NCBI GenBank assembly: GCA_963693365.1 | Contig: CAVNZM010000010.1 | Location: forward strand, 7,378,001-7,442,000 | DNA from: Amoebidium appalachense | Lineage: Eukaryota > Ichthyosporea | Length of the DNA: 64,000 nucleotides | Direction: 5' to 3' | Translations under genes and position numbers: made by a program | Notes under the pieces: model-generated | Told to the model about the DNA's origin: nothing | What the model saw: only the letters and a program-made list of their open reading frames with translations | Databases searched by the model: none | Shown here: positions 1 to 25,275 of the stretch, piece by piece | How positions within the stretch are numbered: position 1 is the stretch's first letter | Layout of the letters: every line of letters begins with the position of its first letter

Positions 1-240
1 GGGGGGGGGGGGGGGGGGGGGATGTTAAGTAAGGCTTAATTGCAGTTCTGTTGCTGAGGCATCCCCGTCCTTCTGCCCCCCTGCCCCCCCTGCCGTTGCC
101 CCCCCCCCCCCCCCCCCCCCCCGCCCGCCCGCCCGCCCGCCCGCCCGCCCGCCCGCCCCTACTTTTCTTCACCACGTCTTTTACGTGTCTTTTTCTGACC
201 CTATCGGTTTTTTGTATGTGTGTGTGTGTTTCGTTTGCAG

Positions 241-12378
<12,138 letters not shown>

Positions 12379-13740
12379 CAACACGTGCACGCCAAGGGTA
12401 CGTGGATATTTTTCACTGAATCGAATGTGTATGCTAAGCTAGTTCGAAGATATACGTAACAGTAGATATTCGATGGAATAATATGAATAGATACCTGAAT
12501 ATAGATATGCTGGTTGTATGATGATTGATGGGCAGGCTCCCATAGTGATATCGTGTGCATAAGCTGTGTTCTTTTTCTGCTCTTACTCTCGGCGTTGCAC
12601 GATCTTGGTGTGTGGCTAACGGCGTGCATTCCGATAGGGCACACTAAGTAGCACAGCGCTTCTAACGCATTTTTAAAAGTAGCCTGAGGAGCCTACGGGG
12701 ATGGCTTGTTGCACGCAAATACTAGTTCGTCTTATATTCTATAGATAACATTTCTGGCTGTTCGACATATAGAATCTTTTTTTTTTTTTTTTTTTTTTTT
12801 TTGGCCATCCCTAGTAGCAAATAGCTGGTTTTCTCCTGATACCCCTCCCGGAATGATAGATCTCGTGATTTTTTTTTGAAAATTGTCACGGGACGGTGGA
12901 CCGATAGTAATATGACATGCATGAAAATTCGCTGTGATATACGAAAGATTTTCTGTGCACTGTTAGCTCGTTCATAATGTAATTTATAACCACTAACTCG
13001 TGTAGTCTACTCCCCTTAAAGTGAAAATGAATGTCCTGTTCATATTTTCTTACGGGGATATATCGAAGGTGAGATATGCCACTGGTTGGGCTGAGCCACA
13101 GTGGTGCCCTTAGATTGAATATGGCGAGTGGCTGCATGGGAATGAATGATAAAGTGGTATGAAGCAGTGCTTCACAGCAATTTGACTAAGATTATGTCTG
13201 ACCCCCGGCCCCCCGCCCTTCCTTTCCCATCCACACACACACACACACACACACATGCACACACATGCACATGCACACGCACCCACAAACACATACATAC
13301 ATACACACACGCGCGTGCACGCACCACATGTGTGCACGCACACATACAAGCATAGCTCAAAGCACCAACCGTGACACTAGTGGCCACCACTTGCAAACAC
13401 GCGCGTAAATATTAGGCATATATGTACACTCGCATTCAAGTTGCGCGCGCACACACACACGCTTGCCTAGGGGCGCGCGCACACACACACACACACTGTA
13501 CATGTATGCCCTTGCATTTCCCCGGCCACCTGGGCTCTTGCCTGCACCGCGACCGTACGGTCTCGGTCACGCATTATGCTGATAGTTGAAGCTTTGAACA
13601 TGATGCTTGTGAAAGGCTGCACCCTGAAATATACTTCAGTAATTAGTACACTAATATCGTGATCATGCAAGGTTTCCTGAAGTCAAAAGAGTGGCCACAT
13701 GTTGTTTGGGGTTTACACAGCCACATGTTGTTAGTTTAGG
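12379..13740. other. DOT1L 3' flank and spacer without recognisable gene
   Basis: This stretch holds the presumed DOT1L 3' UTR, a T run near 12,778-12,802, CA-rich patches at about 13,231-13,345 and 13,447-13,498, and no open frame with recognisable protein character. No clear AATAAA signal is seen close to the DOT1L stop. Confidence 0.6.
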
Positions 13741-13754
13741 GGGATTATTGTGTA

Positions 13755-14093
13755 AACAGAGAGATAGCCAATCACAAACGCGCTTGGGTGCGCTCCTAAC
13801 CAATGGCGTTGCGCTCAACCCCACAAATAGCGGGCGTCAGCCTTCGGAAACGCTGAGTCCTGACTCCCGCAGGCACGCGTTAGCTAAGAGGGTGTGCTGT
13901 AGTTTTTTTTTTTTTTCAATAAACATGCTGAGCGGTTGCAAAAATATACAGAAACACGATTTTGAAAATAAGGGGTAGGCACGCATCGTCTTTGCTTGTA
14001 AGGGCATGAATGTTTGGTGTGGTTGATTGAGAGCGAACATTGCCCGACGGAAAACGTCAGATACGGCGCGTAGTTGCGAGGCTACAAGGCAAT
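13755..14093 (+). promoter_or_regulatory. Probable promoter of the Mpv17-family gene
   Basis: The 340 bp before the proposed start codon contain two CCAAT-box matches (AGCCAATCAC near 13,768 and ACCAATGGCG near 13,800) in a CpG-bearing, repeat-poor stretch. This is inferred from motif and position only; the transcription start is not visible. Confidence 0.35.
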
Positions 14094-14870
14094 ATGTTTG
14101 GTGAGTATTCTTTCCTGAAAGAGTAATGTGGTTTTCTGGTCACACATATGCACGTATTAAAAGTGCTCTTTTATGGTTATGCCATCTCTTCGAGATCCTT
14201 GTCCCTTTAACCAACCACATAGCATGAAAAAACATAACTTGACCAGCAGGTAGTTTCGTGTATGGGCACTGAGGGGATGCAAGCTTCAGCAAGATATGCT
14301 ACATATAGACAAGAACGGGCTCGCGGGGTTTGAGGGGGTGAGGAGGGAGAGGGGAGTAAGGGGGGAACGAACGATGTGGTCATCCTCATTTCCTTCCCCC
14401 GTCTACCGACACCTCGTACCCTCCCTACACGTATGTATATCTCCACTCTACCCTCGATCCCCTGACCTTGCCCTCCCGCATCAACAGGTCTTGTGAGGTT
14501 GCGGGCAGCTATGCCGACCGGCACACAGACGGCATGCACTCTCCGCTGCAATCTTACCCCAGGCTTTAAGGCACACACCCTTAATACCCCAACTCAAGTA
14601 CTCTGCCGCCACTTCAGCCAAACAAGCACCCACACCGCAGAGAGAAAGGGGCTGGCTGGGCTGTGGAAACGCTATGGGGAGTTGCTGGAAACAAACCCCT
14701 TTGTGACCAAGGGGATTACGGCAGGGATTATTGGTGGTGTTGGTGATGTGTGCTGCCAGAAACTGGTGGACAAGGTCGACGAGGTGAATTGGAAGCGCAC
14801 GGGCATGTTTGTGCTCATCAACGGCATCTATGTGGCTCCTACCATACATGTGTGGTACAACTTAATTGCA

Positions 14871-14952
<82 letters not shown>

Positions 14953-15087
14953 TTTGCTAAAGCTTCTTTCTTTTCTTTCCTCCCCCCTCCCCCCCCCCCC
15001 CCCCCCCCGTTTTTTTTTTTTCTTTTGTTGTCCTTCTAATCCTCTCTTTTGTTGTCCTCCTCCTCCTCCTCCTTTTTGAGAGCACGT

Positions 15088-15132
<45 letters not shown>

Positions 15133-15357
15133 GGTGTGAACGGCCACCATGGTGCGAGTGTGGTATGGGAAAGAGTTCTCCTACCCTCCAAGTCCCCGCT
15201 CGCCCGTACACCACATATGCACACACACACGTGCACCTCGGCTTCCTCTTCTCCTCACCTTTAACTTCTTTTTTGCACCCCTCCTCCCCCCTTCCCCCTC
15301 GGCCCATTTGCCCTGCCGGTGGTGTGCCTTCTCACCTACCCCCTCCCTCCCCCCCCC

Positions 15358-15391
<34 letters not shown>

Positions 15392-15789
15392 CCACACACA
15401 CACACACACACACACACACCCAACCCACTCATTCTCTTAACCCCTTTCTCCCACCTACGTGCTCTCAACTCCCTCTCGCTCGTCTCCACGGAATGTTCTC
15501 TATTTATTTCTTGGTCCCTTCTTCCCGCCTGCCCTGATTTCGACTCCGTCGGCGGAATGGGAGGGTGTAGGACCATTGGGCGGTGGGGGGGCATGCAGGG
15601 TGTGTTTGCGCAACTTGCAGCCGACCAGCTGCTGTTTGCCCCCGCCTTCATCTCGTCCTTTACTGCGCTGCTGCTGGCCGTAGAGGGCAGGGCTGCAGAC
15701 CTGCCCGGCCACCTTGCACAGCACCTTTGGTCCACCCTGATTGCTAACTGGCAGGCAAGTGCTTATATCCATTGCCCCCCCCCTCCCAA

Positions 15790-15859
<70 letters not shown>

Positions 15860-16464
15860 ACTGGCCACCCACACACACACACACACACACCCACTACCAC
15901 CAGCACGTCAGCCACACCCCCTTCCCTTTTCCACAAAGTCTTATCAATAAACCACCCATACACGTTCTTAAACGTCTTATCCCCTTCTCCCCACCTTTTC
16001 CACACAATTCCTTTCAACCATAGAAGCACATTAAACCCCCTTTTCCTGCCTGCCCCCCTCCCCCCCCCCCCCCCCCCCCCCCGGCCCTTTGCTTCACTTT
16101 GCCCTTTGCTTCGCTTCGCAAACAGGAGTTTGGAGAGAGAAAATAGAGAGGGGGGAGGGGGGAGGGGGAGAGGGAGGGGGGGGGGGGGGGGGGGGCACGG
16201 TCAAAGGAGGGAGGTAAAGAGAGGAGAGAGCATTGGCACACTTTCCGAGTCTTTCACCCGGATTTGCCTTCCACAATCCTCCCCCCCCCCCCCCCCCCAC
16301 CCACCCACCCACCTACCCATGCACCCACCCACCCCCATCCGTCCATCCACCACCACCACACACACACATACACACACAAACACATGCACTCGGGGACGCA
16401 CACACACATACACACACACACACTCGAGCGCGCACACAAAAACACACTCACACACACACTCGAG

Positions 16465-16511
<47 letters not shown>

Positions 16512-16519
16512 ACTCACAC

Positions 16520-16569
<50 letters not shown>

Positions 16570-16579
16570 ACTCACACTT

Positions 16580-16611
<32 letters not shown>

Positions 16612-16798
16612 ACACACACACACACTCACACAGATCTGGGTTCCAGCCAACTACGTCAACTTCCGCTATGTGCCCCTGGCCTACCGTGTTTTGTTTGGCA
16701 ATGGCGTGTCACTCGTATGGAACACGTACCTCTCATATGCAACACACAAGTCCGTCGAGCCGTTTGACTCGGCACCCCCAGAGAATATTCACATTTGA
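14094..16798 (+). CDS. Mpv17/PMP22-family membrane protein
   Basis: Small integral membrane protein of mitochondria or peroxisomes; family members affect mitochondrial DNA maintenance and solute flow. Four coding exons: 14,094-14,100 (only ATG TTT G), 14,488-14,872, 15,571-15,754 and 16,634-16,798 (TGA), about 246 aa, longer than the roughly 180 aa of human MPV17 because of an N-terminal extension. Phases agree at each junction. The N-terminus is Arg/Ser/Thr-rich with RHFSQTS, like a mitochondrial presequence. Family blocks follow in order: NPFVTKGITAGIIGGVGDV, NWKRTGMFVLINGIYVAPT, HVWYNL, AADQLLFAPAF, LWSTLIANWQIW, VNFRYVPLAYRVLF and LVWNTYLSY. The third intron starts with GC (CAG|gcaagt). 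Without the 7-nt exon the next ATG is at 14,511. Which paralogue this is (MPV17, PXMP2 or MPV17L) is not resolved. Confidence 0.88.
14872..14947. repeat. (GT)n microsatellite at a splice donor
   Basis: A (GT)n tract of about 75 bp begins at the donor site of the second Mpv17-family coding exon (AAG|gtgtgt). The intron goes on with poly-C, a T run and poly-G to about 15,131. Confidence 0.9.
15358..15419. repeat. Poly-C and (CA)n tract
   Basis: About 30 consecutive C followed by (CA)n, inside the Mpv17-family intron 14,873-15,570. Confidence 0.9.
15788..16632. repeat. CA-rich composite microsatellite in the GC-AG intron
   Basis: (CA)n blocks at about 15,788-15,900 and 16,360-16,632. The second has higher-order repeats: an ACTCACTCACACTTACAC unit recurs with a 60-bp offset (about 16,507 and 16,567), and a CACTCGAGCGCGC unit recurs near 16,420 and 16,457. 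The last (CA)n runs into the 3' splice site of the final exon. Confidence 0.88.
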
Positions 16799-17427
16799 TC
16801 GTGTGGAGCGGCGTGTTCTGTTTTTTGTCACTCATTAGGTCCTCTCAAGCTTCCTTTTTTTTTTTTTTGGTTGTTATGGGTACCTCGAATTCAAACCGAG
16901 AAAAAATATTCGAAGGAGCAAAAGTTTTATACTACAGTACAGAAGGAATCAAAAGTTAGCTTAGAGTATAGTACCATTGGTGTTGTATTTATATGTCCGA
17001 AAAATATGCTTTGCCATATCATTGTACATATTCTCTTTTCCCTTTGTTTCATCACAACGGACCCGATCAATAAGGGTTTTGTGTTGCCAATGTGTGGCCC
17101 GGTGACTTGATAACTCACATATAATCATACACGTAATAACTGAACACTGACAACATATATTCATGAAGCACACGTACAAGACGCATGCGTCACGCCAAGG
17201 TCAGTAGACTCCGGCTCTGCGTACAGGTGATCTCTACTCCCGTCACACATACACTAGGGTGCCTCCCCTAGTATCTCGTGAAACGAACCCCCCCTCCCCC
17301 CCCCCCCCCCCCCCCTCCCCTTCCCTTCCACACCCACGCACACATGCATAGAAAATTGGACACACACACCCGCATGCACAAACCCATCGACACAAGCACC
17401 CACACACAAAGATGGAGAGGGGAAGAG

Positions 17428-17463
<36 letters not shown>

Positions 17464-18428
17464 CGCGCCAGCTCCCCACCATGTTAGTCCTTCTTCAGGC
17501 CCTGACTTGCATATATCTATCCGGCCATGAGTTTTTCCTCACAGTCCCGTGTTTTATGTGGGAGCAACTTCTTTGGGTGATAACTGGAGACTTGGCACTA
17601 ATATTGGTGTTCGGACCCCCCCCCCCCCCCCCCCCCCCCCCCACCTCCACCCCCATAGGCCAACCCTGTCCCCGCAAGCCACTCCAAGACGGTCCTCAGT
17701 GCCTAATGCAGACATGACAAAGTCGTGAGCATTCTTGACTACAAGGGTATTGATCACGTGCAAGGGTACTAGGCCGAATTTAATATTTCCGAAATTTTAC
17801 AGCGCTGCTAGCGCTAGAAATTTTTGCTAGTGCTAGAATTTTTGGGAAATTGTAGGACACCGTGCGTGTAAACTTTACACCGTGACAATGATGAATGTGG
17901 TCATGGCATTCCATGCTTGTGCTCGAGCTCTCAGTCGTCCCGCCCTGCTCCACTTCTTTTCCCTGCCCCCCTCCCCCCCTCCCCCCCCCCCCGGCACCCC
18001 CCTTCCACCCTTGGCGCTTGTGTGGCCCAGGGTTGCGCAAAACATGGGAGAGAGGGAGAAGGGTGGTGAGGGGGGGAGGGGGGGGGGGATGCAAATAGTC
18101 ATATTTGTATGGAGGCGGGGCAAGCCTGCTAGATGGACTAAACCATTTTCTGAAAATATGGCTATAGTGCTAGAACTTCATAAGTTACTGTAACTAGATG
18201 TCGAAAAATCTTAAAGCTCATAACTTTGCCGAGTCAGGTCGAGCCATAGGGAAGGATCGTCGAGGAGTGACTTGCGTGCGTGCAAGGTGTGTGTGTGTGT
18301 AGGGGTGTGTGTCCCGGGGGGGGGGGGGGGGGGGGGAGGGGGGAGGTGGGGGGGAGGGGGGAGGGGGAGGGGGGGGCACAGGAGGGGCGATATCTAGCAA
18401 AAGATCGGGGGGGGGGGGAGGGGGGAGG

Positions 18429-18481
<53 letters not shown>

Positions 18482-18868
18482 AGTCGGACTCAAAGAGAGA
18501 GAAAGAGAGAGAGGGGGGGGGGGGGGGGGGAAGCCTCGGGAGGGCGGGGGAGGGGGGGGGGGGGGGGGAGAAAGGGGGGAATGGCCGAGATCATTCTCAA
18601 TCCCCACACTTCAGTATTGGCGCTGTTTGCGATTAACCGGCCAGGACTCGAGCCATCCTCCCCCCCCCCCCCCCCCCCCAAAAAAAAAAAAAAAAAAAAG
18701 AAAGAAAGAAAAAAAACTTTAAAAAAAGAAAAAAGACTCAAATGAAATACATGAAATCATAAATATCCTTAACAAAAATTGGATAAGATAAGTATGCCAA
18801 ACCGTGTCAACTCGGATTTGAGTGAAGGCAAGACCGGATTCTGGGGGAAACGTGTCGTGGCGCTGCAG
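16799..18868. other. Spacer with poly-G/C and GA tracts; no confident gene
   Basis: Contains homopolymers at about 17,297-17,314, 17,618-17,642, 18,316-18,336 and 18,660-18,700 and a (GA)n tract at about 18,431-18,475. A hydrophobic open stretch after 17,481 and an acceptor-like site near 17,658 were seen, but they do not form a convincing gene. Confidence 0.5.
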
Positions 18869-18964
18869 CCTTGGGACAGGTCACAGTCCGTAACAGTGTG
18901 TACAACCGGGAGGGGGCTCTGCACAGTGAGGTGGGTGTTGCGGTGTGCCTGCAGTACGTGTTGT

Positions 18965-19020
<56 letters not shown>

Positions 19021-19066
19021 CTGTGTGCATGCTACAGGCCTGTAACCCGGGGGGTCACACGTGCTA

Positions 19067-19098
<32 letters not shown>

Positions 19099-19150
19099 GT
19101 GTGTGTATGTGTGTGTGTGTGTGCGCGTGTGTGTGCCAGTGTGTGTGTGC

Positions 19151-19213
<63 letters not shown>

Positions 19214-19627
19214 GGGGGGGAACAGTGTGTGTGTGTGTATCTGTGTCGCACAACCCGTGTAAGGTCCAAGGAGGCGGGGGGAGGGTTAGGAGGGAGGGGT
19301 GGGGTGGGGTGGGGGGGGCATGGGGGTGAGGGGGTGTGTGTGCCTACCTGAACCACCAAAAGATATTGCAATAGCCCAGTTTGGTAGACTAATTCTCTAG
19401 CTCTTATTGGCTACGGTGCTCCCCCCCCCCCCCCCCCCCCCCCCCCCAACACACACACACCAGCGCTTGCGCCTTTCCATCTTGATGCACCACCTAAACA
19501 CCCTCATGATCTTTTTCTAAATACTGGGGGAGGGGGAGGGCACGAGAACTTCCGGCGGAGGGTACCTGCATAGAGATGGGGGGAATCTCTTTTCTAATCG
19601 GCAATCCTCTTTGCATCACTGCAGAAG

Positions 19628-19677
<50 letters not shown>

Positions 19678-20452
19678 CTTCCCCCTAAAAAGAGAGAGCA
19701 AGGTCATCGAGACAGGGGCGGCAAAGGGAGAAGGGGTGGACTCCGCAAGTGGTATAGACATGTGAGTTGGCTTCGGATCTCCCCTGGATCCAAAGTTTTT
19801 TTTCCCCTGCTTTTTCATTTGGTGTTTGTACGTTCGCTGAAGATAGGTGGGTAACATACACAAGTGCAGATACAACGTTATCTCAGTTGGTATTTAAGCA
19901 GGCCAATTAAATGGTTTCAAAACAGAAACCCACCGTCCCCCCCACCCACCCCTTCTCCTTCCTCCTCAAGGGCAAGACTGAATGTGCATTGCGCGCAGGC
20001 TAATATCTTTTATCTGTTTTGCATTGCAATTGCCAAGGTGCATTTCACCGTGGTTAAATTGTACATTTGTTTTGCCTACTATTGCACACCCCCCCATTCA
20101 CAACCACATCCACTCCCTTACCTTGTATCGGCAACAGCACAACCTGACACACACACACATGCATGCAAAGAACCACACCACCGCACCCCCGACAATCTTC
20201 AAAACAAAACCCACCCACTCGCCCTCAATCTCATACCTACACCCACATATACTTGTCGGGCTAACACGTCCAATCCACGGATAACCAAAAAAACATCCAT
20301 TCAGTTACACCCTTACGCCGTGACGCATCTGCATCCCCCCCCCCCCCCTCCCCCCCCCCCCCCCCCCACCGCAACACACTCACACTGGCACACCAGGCAC
20401 ACACTACACTGTACACATACACACATGCACACGCGCGCACACACACAGCTAT

Positions 20453-20533
<81 letters not shown>

Positions 20534-20549
20534 TCATACACACATACAT

Positions 20550-20609
<60 letters not shown>

Positions 20610-20670
20610 CGGCACACAGATACATACATCACACACACACACACACACACACACAAACATCCACACATCC

Positions 20671-20701
<31 letters not shown>

Positions 20702-20794
20702 CGGCACACATGATACATACATGCATACATACACACACACACAAACATCCACACATCCAATACACTCACACACACACACACACACACACACATC

Positions 20795-20831
<37 letters not shown>

Positions 20832-20849
20832 ACGCGCACGTATATACAT

Positions 20850-20896
<47 letters not shown>

Positions 20897-21079
20897 CACA
20901 CACACACGCACACACACACACACACACATACACACTGTCGACACACACGCACAGTGTAACTTCTTCAACCCTATCCAGATGCTCAGAGCTGTGATAGTGT
21001 TGAAGTAGTTCAATCTGCACGACAACAGGGGCTGCAGTGATATGGGGCGTTTGCTTGCAGGTCACGAGCCGCCGGCTAG
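18869..21079 (+). CDS. Tentative 3' end of an unidentified spliced gene
   Basis: Three exon-like pieces fit in phase. 18,869-18,930 (acceptor gctgcag, donor gtgggt) reads [20 protein letters not shown]. 19,697-19,761 (acceptor in a purine run after a 48-nt poly-C, donor gtgagt) reads [19 protein letters not shown] and onward. A terminal exon from 21,061 (acceptor ttgcttgcag) reaches a TAG at 21,077-21,079. The introns hold (TG)n and (CA)n tracts. No domain is recognised and the upstream exons were not found. It could be a chance arrangement, since the pieces are short; cDNA evidence would decide. Confidence 0.25.
18968..19211. repeat. (TG)n microsatellites
   Basis: Two TG-rich blocks at about 18,968-19,019 and 19,069-19,211, separated by a short unique stretch. 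The second has CGCGCG and CCAGTG interruptions. Confidence 0.9.
19627..19674. repeat. 48-nt poly-C run
   Basis: One of the longest homopolymers in the window. It directly precedes the tentative exon at 19,697, where it would act as an extreme polypyrimidine tract. Confidence 0.93.
20326..20950. repeat. Composite (CA)n array with higher-order units
   Basis: Poly-C followed by about 500 bp of (CA)n. Short phrases such as AACGGCACACA and CAAACATCCACACATCCAA recur between the dinucleotide blocks, which indicates segmental duplication within the array. Confidence 0.9.
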
Positions 21080-21345
21080 GAAGGGCAAACGGGCAGACCA
21101 CGAAGAAATGATGATAAGAATCGAAAGGGTTGGGGAGGGGGAAGTTGGGGGGGGGGGGGGGGGGGGGGGGGGCAGGCTTACATCTGAGACAGTGTCTAGG
21201 CACTGAATGGGCATAGACATTAGCCTAGTGTTCATTGTTTGTGTGTCACGGTGCGTGCCTGGTATCCTGCGGTACGTATACATGTGCTAATTCATATACA
21301 TGATTTCAATCGAATATGTATGCCAGTGGTCGCGGTCACGGTGTG

Positions 21346-21349
21346 TGCA

Positions 21350-21387
<38 letters not shown>

Positions 21388-21498
21388 TGTGTGTGTGTGT
21401 GTGTTCCTGAGGGCCTAGCTTGCCCGTTAAGTGCAGGTATTTTTGTTTGTGTGGAAGGAGAGGCAGGAAGGGGTGAAAGGGTGGGAACGAGGGTGGAG

Positions 21499-21596
<98 letters not shown>

Positions 21597-21658
21597 GCGT
21601 GTGTGCGTGTGTGTGTGTGTGTGTGTGCCGTGTGAGAGCGATCGAGATCTTCTAGATC

Positions 21659-21709
<51 letters not shown>

Positions 21710-21919
21710 TGTGTGTGTGTGCGTTTGTGTGTGTGTGTGTGTGCCGTGTACATGTGAGAGCAATCGAGAGTCTAGATCTAGAGAGAGAGAGCCTCGACTC
21801 GGAGAGGATACCAGCGGATCTCAGTAGAGAGATCTCATCTCTACTAGTGAGCGAGACACCAACACGTCGCGAGAGCCTGGAGAGAGAGAGAGGGGGGGGG
21901 GGGGGGGGGGGGGGGGGGT
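21346..21919. repeat. Alternating (GT)n and (GA)n array
   Basis: Alternating (GT)n and (GA)n blocks, with a duplicated linker of the form GTGCCGTGT...GAGAGC...TCTAGATCTAGAGAGAG at about 21,628-21,670 and 21,741-21,790. It ends in a poly-G run at about 21,892-21,918. Confidence 0.88.
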
Positions 21920-22220
21920 TGTAAAAATGATAATGTGATTGCACGGCTGGCCATGCAGGTTGTTTTGACTCACGTGATTTGAAGTGATTTGAACGACGAA
22001 AATCCACGCAATCTTAAACTCGGTCTGCTGGCCCCTTTTCTTAGGCCTACCTATGATGCATCATAGGCTTGGGGCCTAGGAAACCTTACACGGTTAACTT
22101 TGGGGTGACAGACTCGAAGTTGGACGCAGCAGCAAGGGTTATCTGCAGAATATCTTCTATATTTTCAACATAACGGTGAGAAAACTGTAGCGTGTGTGGA
22201 AGGGACATACCGTAGTGGAA

Positions 22221-22479
22221 TCCCCCAAAACTCATGTGCGTGGGGCGAGTCGGATGTGTGTAATAGCGGATTTCGATTTTCCTTTCGACATTTAGGCCAC
22301 GTAAAATTCCGTTACAGACATAGGACTGCATGTAGTTCTACATAAAGTAAAAATTAATAAATTCACACTAAATATGGATTTTTTGTATAACGAGGCTCCA
22401 TTTTCCATAGCTACTAGCTACATATTGTTACACACATATGGAAACGGGATCTAAAATTCCCGGGAGCGCAGGTACGGAC
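22221..22479 (+). repeat. Dispersed repeat, copy 1
   Basis: About 260 bp that reappears in inverted, diverged form at 38,603-38,880. Shared landmarks are CCCCCAAAACTCATGTGC, ACGTAAAATTCCGTTACAGA, the ACTAGCTA region and TTCCCGGGAGCGC. There is no coding capacity. The other copy adjoins a YR-element subterminal motif, so this may be the end of another element family. Confidence 0.75.
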
Positions 22480-23071
22480 ATACGATCACCCCCCACTTAG
22501 AAGTGTTGGGGGATTCCGTAGTGCACAGATTCTACCAATGAACGTCTTGCATTTGCGCATACCTTTGTTCTCTTATGCGTGGGTCGGGCCAAATTTAACC
22601 CATTGGAATGTGGCCGCTCACGAACACACGTGCACAGCTGCATGCGCAGTGACCTCGTTTGGGGTTTCGCGCCAACCAGGTTTCTCACACGTACTGACGG
22701 TGTGCACGCGCTGCGATGAACTTTACGTTCGCTGCAGACGGGCTCGCGACCGCGTGCATGCTTTCTGTCGCGGCGCCTCGACGGTTCGATAGAGTCCAGT
22801 GTTCGCTGAATGTGTAAGGAAAAACAAGGAGACATCTCAGTAGGTGGCAGACCAGGTTTCCTCTTTTACGTTTGCACACCATGCTGCGCCTGACACGTGA
22901 CAATTGTGGTGGTCGGCTTGCTGTGCGGCAGCAGCGTGGCCGGAAGGATTGTACCCCCCTCCCTGGACGCCTATGACGTTGGCGTGGGCAGAAGGGCCGG
23001 CGGTCATGCATATGGAGCACCGTGTGGCTAGACGATAACGAATGTGAAAAACATCTGATGTACATGTGCAA

Positions 23072-23179
23072 CAGTTTCGTTTAGATGTTTTAATATTGCG
23101 TCCTCTTCCGTCGAAAGCGACACGTCAGTTTCGTTTAGATGTTTTAATATTGCGTCCTCTTCCGTCGAAAACGACACGT
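23072..23179 (+). repeat. 54-bp perfect-length tandem duplication
   Basis: Unit 1 (23,072-23,125) and unit 2 (23,126-23,179) both start CAGTTTCGTTTAGATG and end CGACACGT. They differ by about one base (AAAGCG against AAAACG). Confidence 0.92.
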
Positions 23180-24504
23180 AATAATTAAGGCTCCTATAGC
23201 CAAAGCAAAGGGTCCTGGGATATTATTACAGATTGTGTATTAGAAGATATTTTATTGATGATTGTAGCAGTAAGAGCAATGGGAGTCATTCGCCGAAAGA
23301 ACTTCAAGGCTAGTGACGAGGAGTCACAGGCGGTAAGTAGATGTATAAAAGTTGTAAAACGTTTATACAGCAACACAGAGGTATGTCTGATGGTAATCTC
23401 AGTGCTCGGGCATCATGGAACAGTAAATTTTTGAAGAACCAGTTACATAACGTGTTTCCAGCTAGGTAATAAATTCACGCCACACGAATCCGAACAAACC
23501 TACAACATGTACAGCCAAATTCTAAAGTGGAGCTTCGTGGTTTAACTTAAATAACAATCAGTACCGGAGCACAACACTGATGGTGTGAAAAGCCCACACA
23601 GTGATAGCCTAGACTAATCAGCACGCTCAGGCCTGTACACGCCATACTATAATTGCCTCAGAATTAATCTAAGTTCGATCGAACTTAGAGCATGAGAGAG
23701 AGTCTGACAGCAGGCTGCCTAGAAAACTCCCCTTTGGACGATTCAACATAGCTCGGCATTTGAGCATTTGGTCCGTCCCCCCCCCCTCCCCCCAACCCCC
23801 CCCCCCGTTCCACCCTCCTTCCCACCCTTGCACCCCCTCCCCGCCTTTCCATCCACACAAACAAAAGCACCGTTGGACTTAACGGGCAAGCTAAGCCCTC
23901 GGGATTCCGAACACAAGAACGTGCATGCGCGCGCGCACACACAATTTTCATACTGGCATACCTATTCAAACGAAAGCATGCATATGTGCATGAATTCGTA
24001 CACGTACCCAACACAAACGCGCACACAATATGAACACTGACCCATATCCCACGTAGTTCCTAGGTATTAGCCATCTCAGACGTCAAGCCACCCTCGCGGC
24101 CCCGCCTTTTCCTCGGAGCCCTCACCCCCCCCCCCCTTCACCCCCCAGAGTCTCCCGAATCGATATAGCTGTTTCCTCCCTCGGACTCACGCGTGTATAC
24201 AACATGTTATACCTTCCTTCGTGCTCACCAGCTTGGACCCCAACCCATACTATATATGGCCATACATACTATATTCAAGCCTTCGGAAGTGGTCTCACGA
24301 GCATACACGAACTCCGTAGCGTTATGACACGTACGTGCATACGGAGAGGCACATGCATCTAACAGCTGCACACAGTGATGGACTTGGAAGCCGTGAGTCA
24401 TACACGTTCATGTGCATACCGTAACGTATGCATGTACACACAAGCAACACCATCACCAGGCAAGGGCTCACGCGTGGCACTGCGCCACAGAAACACCACA
24501 CAGA

Positions 24505-24541
<37 letters not shown>

Positions 24542-25210
24542 AGCGCGCGCACACACGCACACACACACACACACTGTTACGCACACATCCTTAAGCAGTG
24601 TCAGCCCACTGGACAGGCGCATGCACACACCGTGACAATTATTACACAGAAATAAAGTGTGACGTAGTACTCTTTTGAACTTATCAGCAAAAATACCTCC
24701 AAGTTGTCGGTTTTCCTTCTTGCCTCTGGCAGCCTTAGTGTATGTAGCCTACATTTACAAACAGCACTTAAACCGTTGTGCATGCAGTGTCAGTAAGGTT
24801 CTGAATTTGGCAGCATCACCATAAAAATCTGAAACCTTCTCAAACTGTTTATGAGCTGGTAAAAGCAACACCACCTGAAAAAACCGGCATTTATAACATG
24901 TTGGTGACACATTCTCTGAATCTTGTCCCCCCCCCCCCCCCCCCCCCCCTGGCTCTCGAAATCTGTTTAATGTGGATGCGATCCGTATGTATTATGTTTC
25001 GAAAGTCGTGCAAACTTACCCCTTCCGCTCTATCCAGTAAATTACTTCCTAACATGCTTTAATCCCCCCAACCCCTCACCCCACCCCCTTCCCCTCCCTC
25101 CCAACCTCACCCCTCCCTCCCTCCCCCCTCCCCCCCCCCCCCCCACACACACACCCTACCCCTCCCCCTGCCAGCCAAATTCTTAACGACAACAACAACA
25201 GCAACCCTTC

Positions 25211-25241
<31 letters not shown>

Positions 25242-25275
25242 GGGGGGAATGAAAAGAAAAGGAAACAAAAACATG
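23180..25275. other. Spacer without recognisable gene
   Basis: Unique sequence with poly-C runs at about 24,507-24,539, 24,926-24,949 and 25,209-25,230 and short CA patches. No open frame here looks like a real protein. Confidence 0.5.

Noticed and set aside
15149-16798. One 549-codon frame on the plus strand
   Set aside because: It runs through microsatellites; only its parts 15,571-15,754 and 16,634-16,798 are exons of the Mpv17-family gene.
17469-17706. Hydrophobic stretch after ATG 17,481 and an acceptor-like site before 17,659
   Set aside because: No donor joins them well, composition is simply T-rich, and no family is recognised.
20254-20950. CRISPR-like array
   Set aside because: The repeated phrases are parts of a (CA)n array; there are no unique spacers of regular length and the genome is eukaryotic.
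22538-23071. Arg-rich open frames on both strands
   Set aside because: CpG-rich unique DNA with open frames on both strands at once; no domain or splice support.
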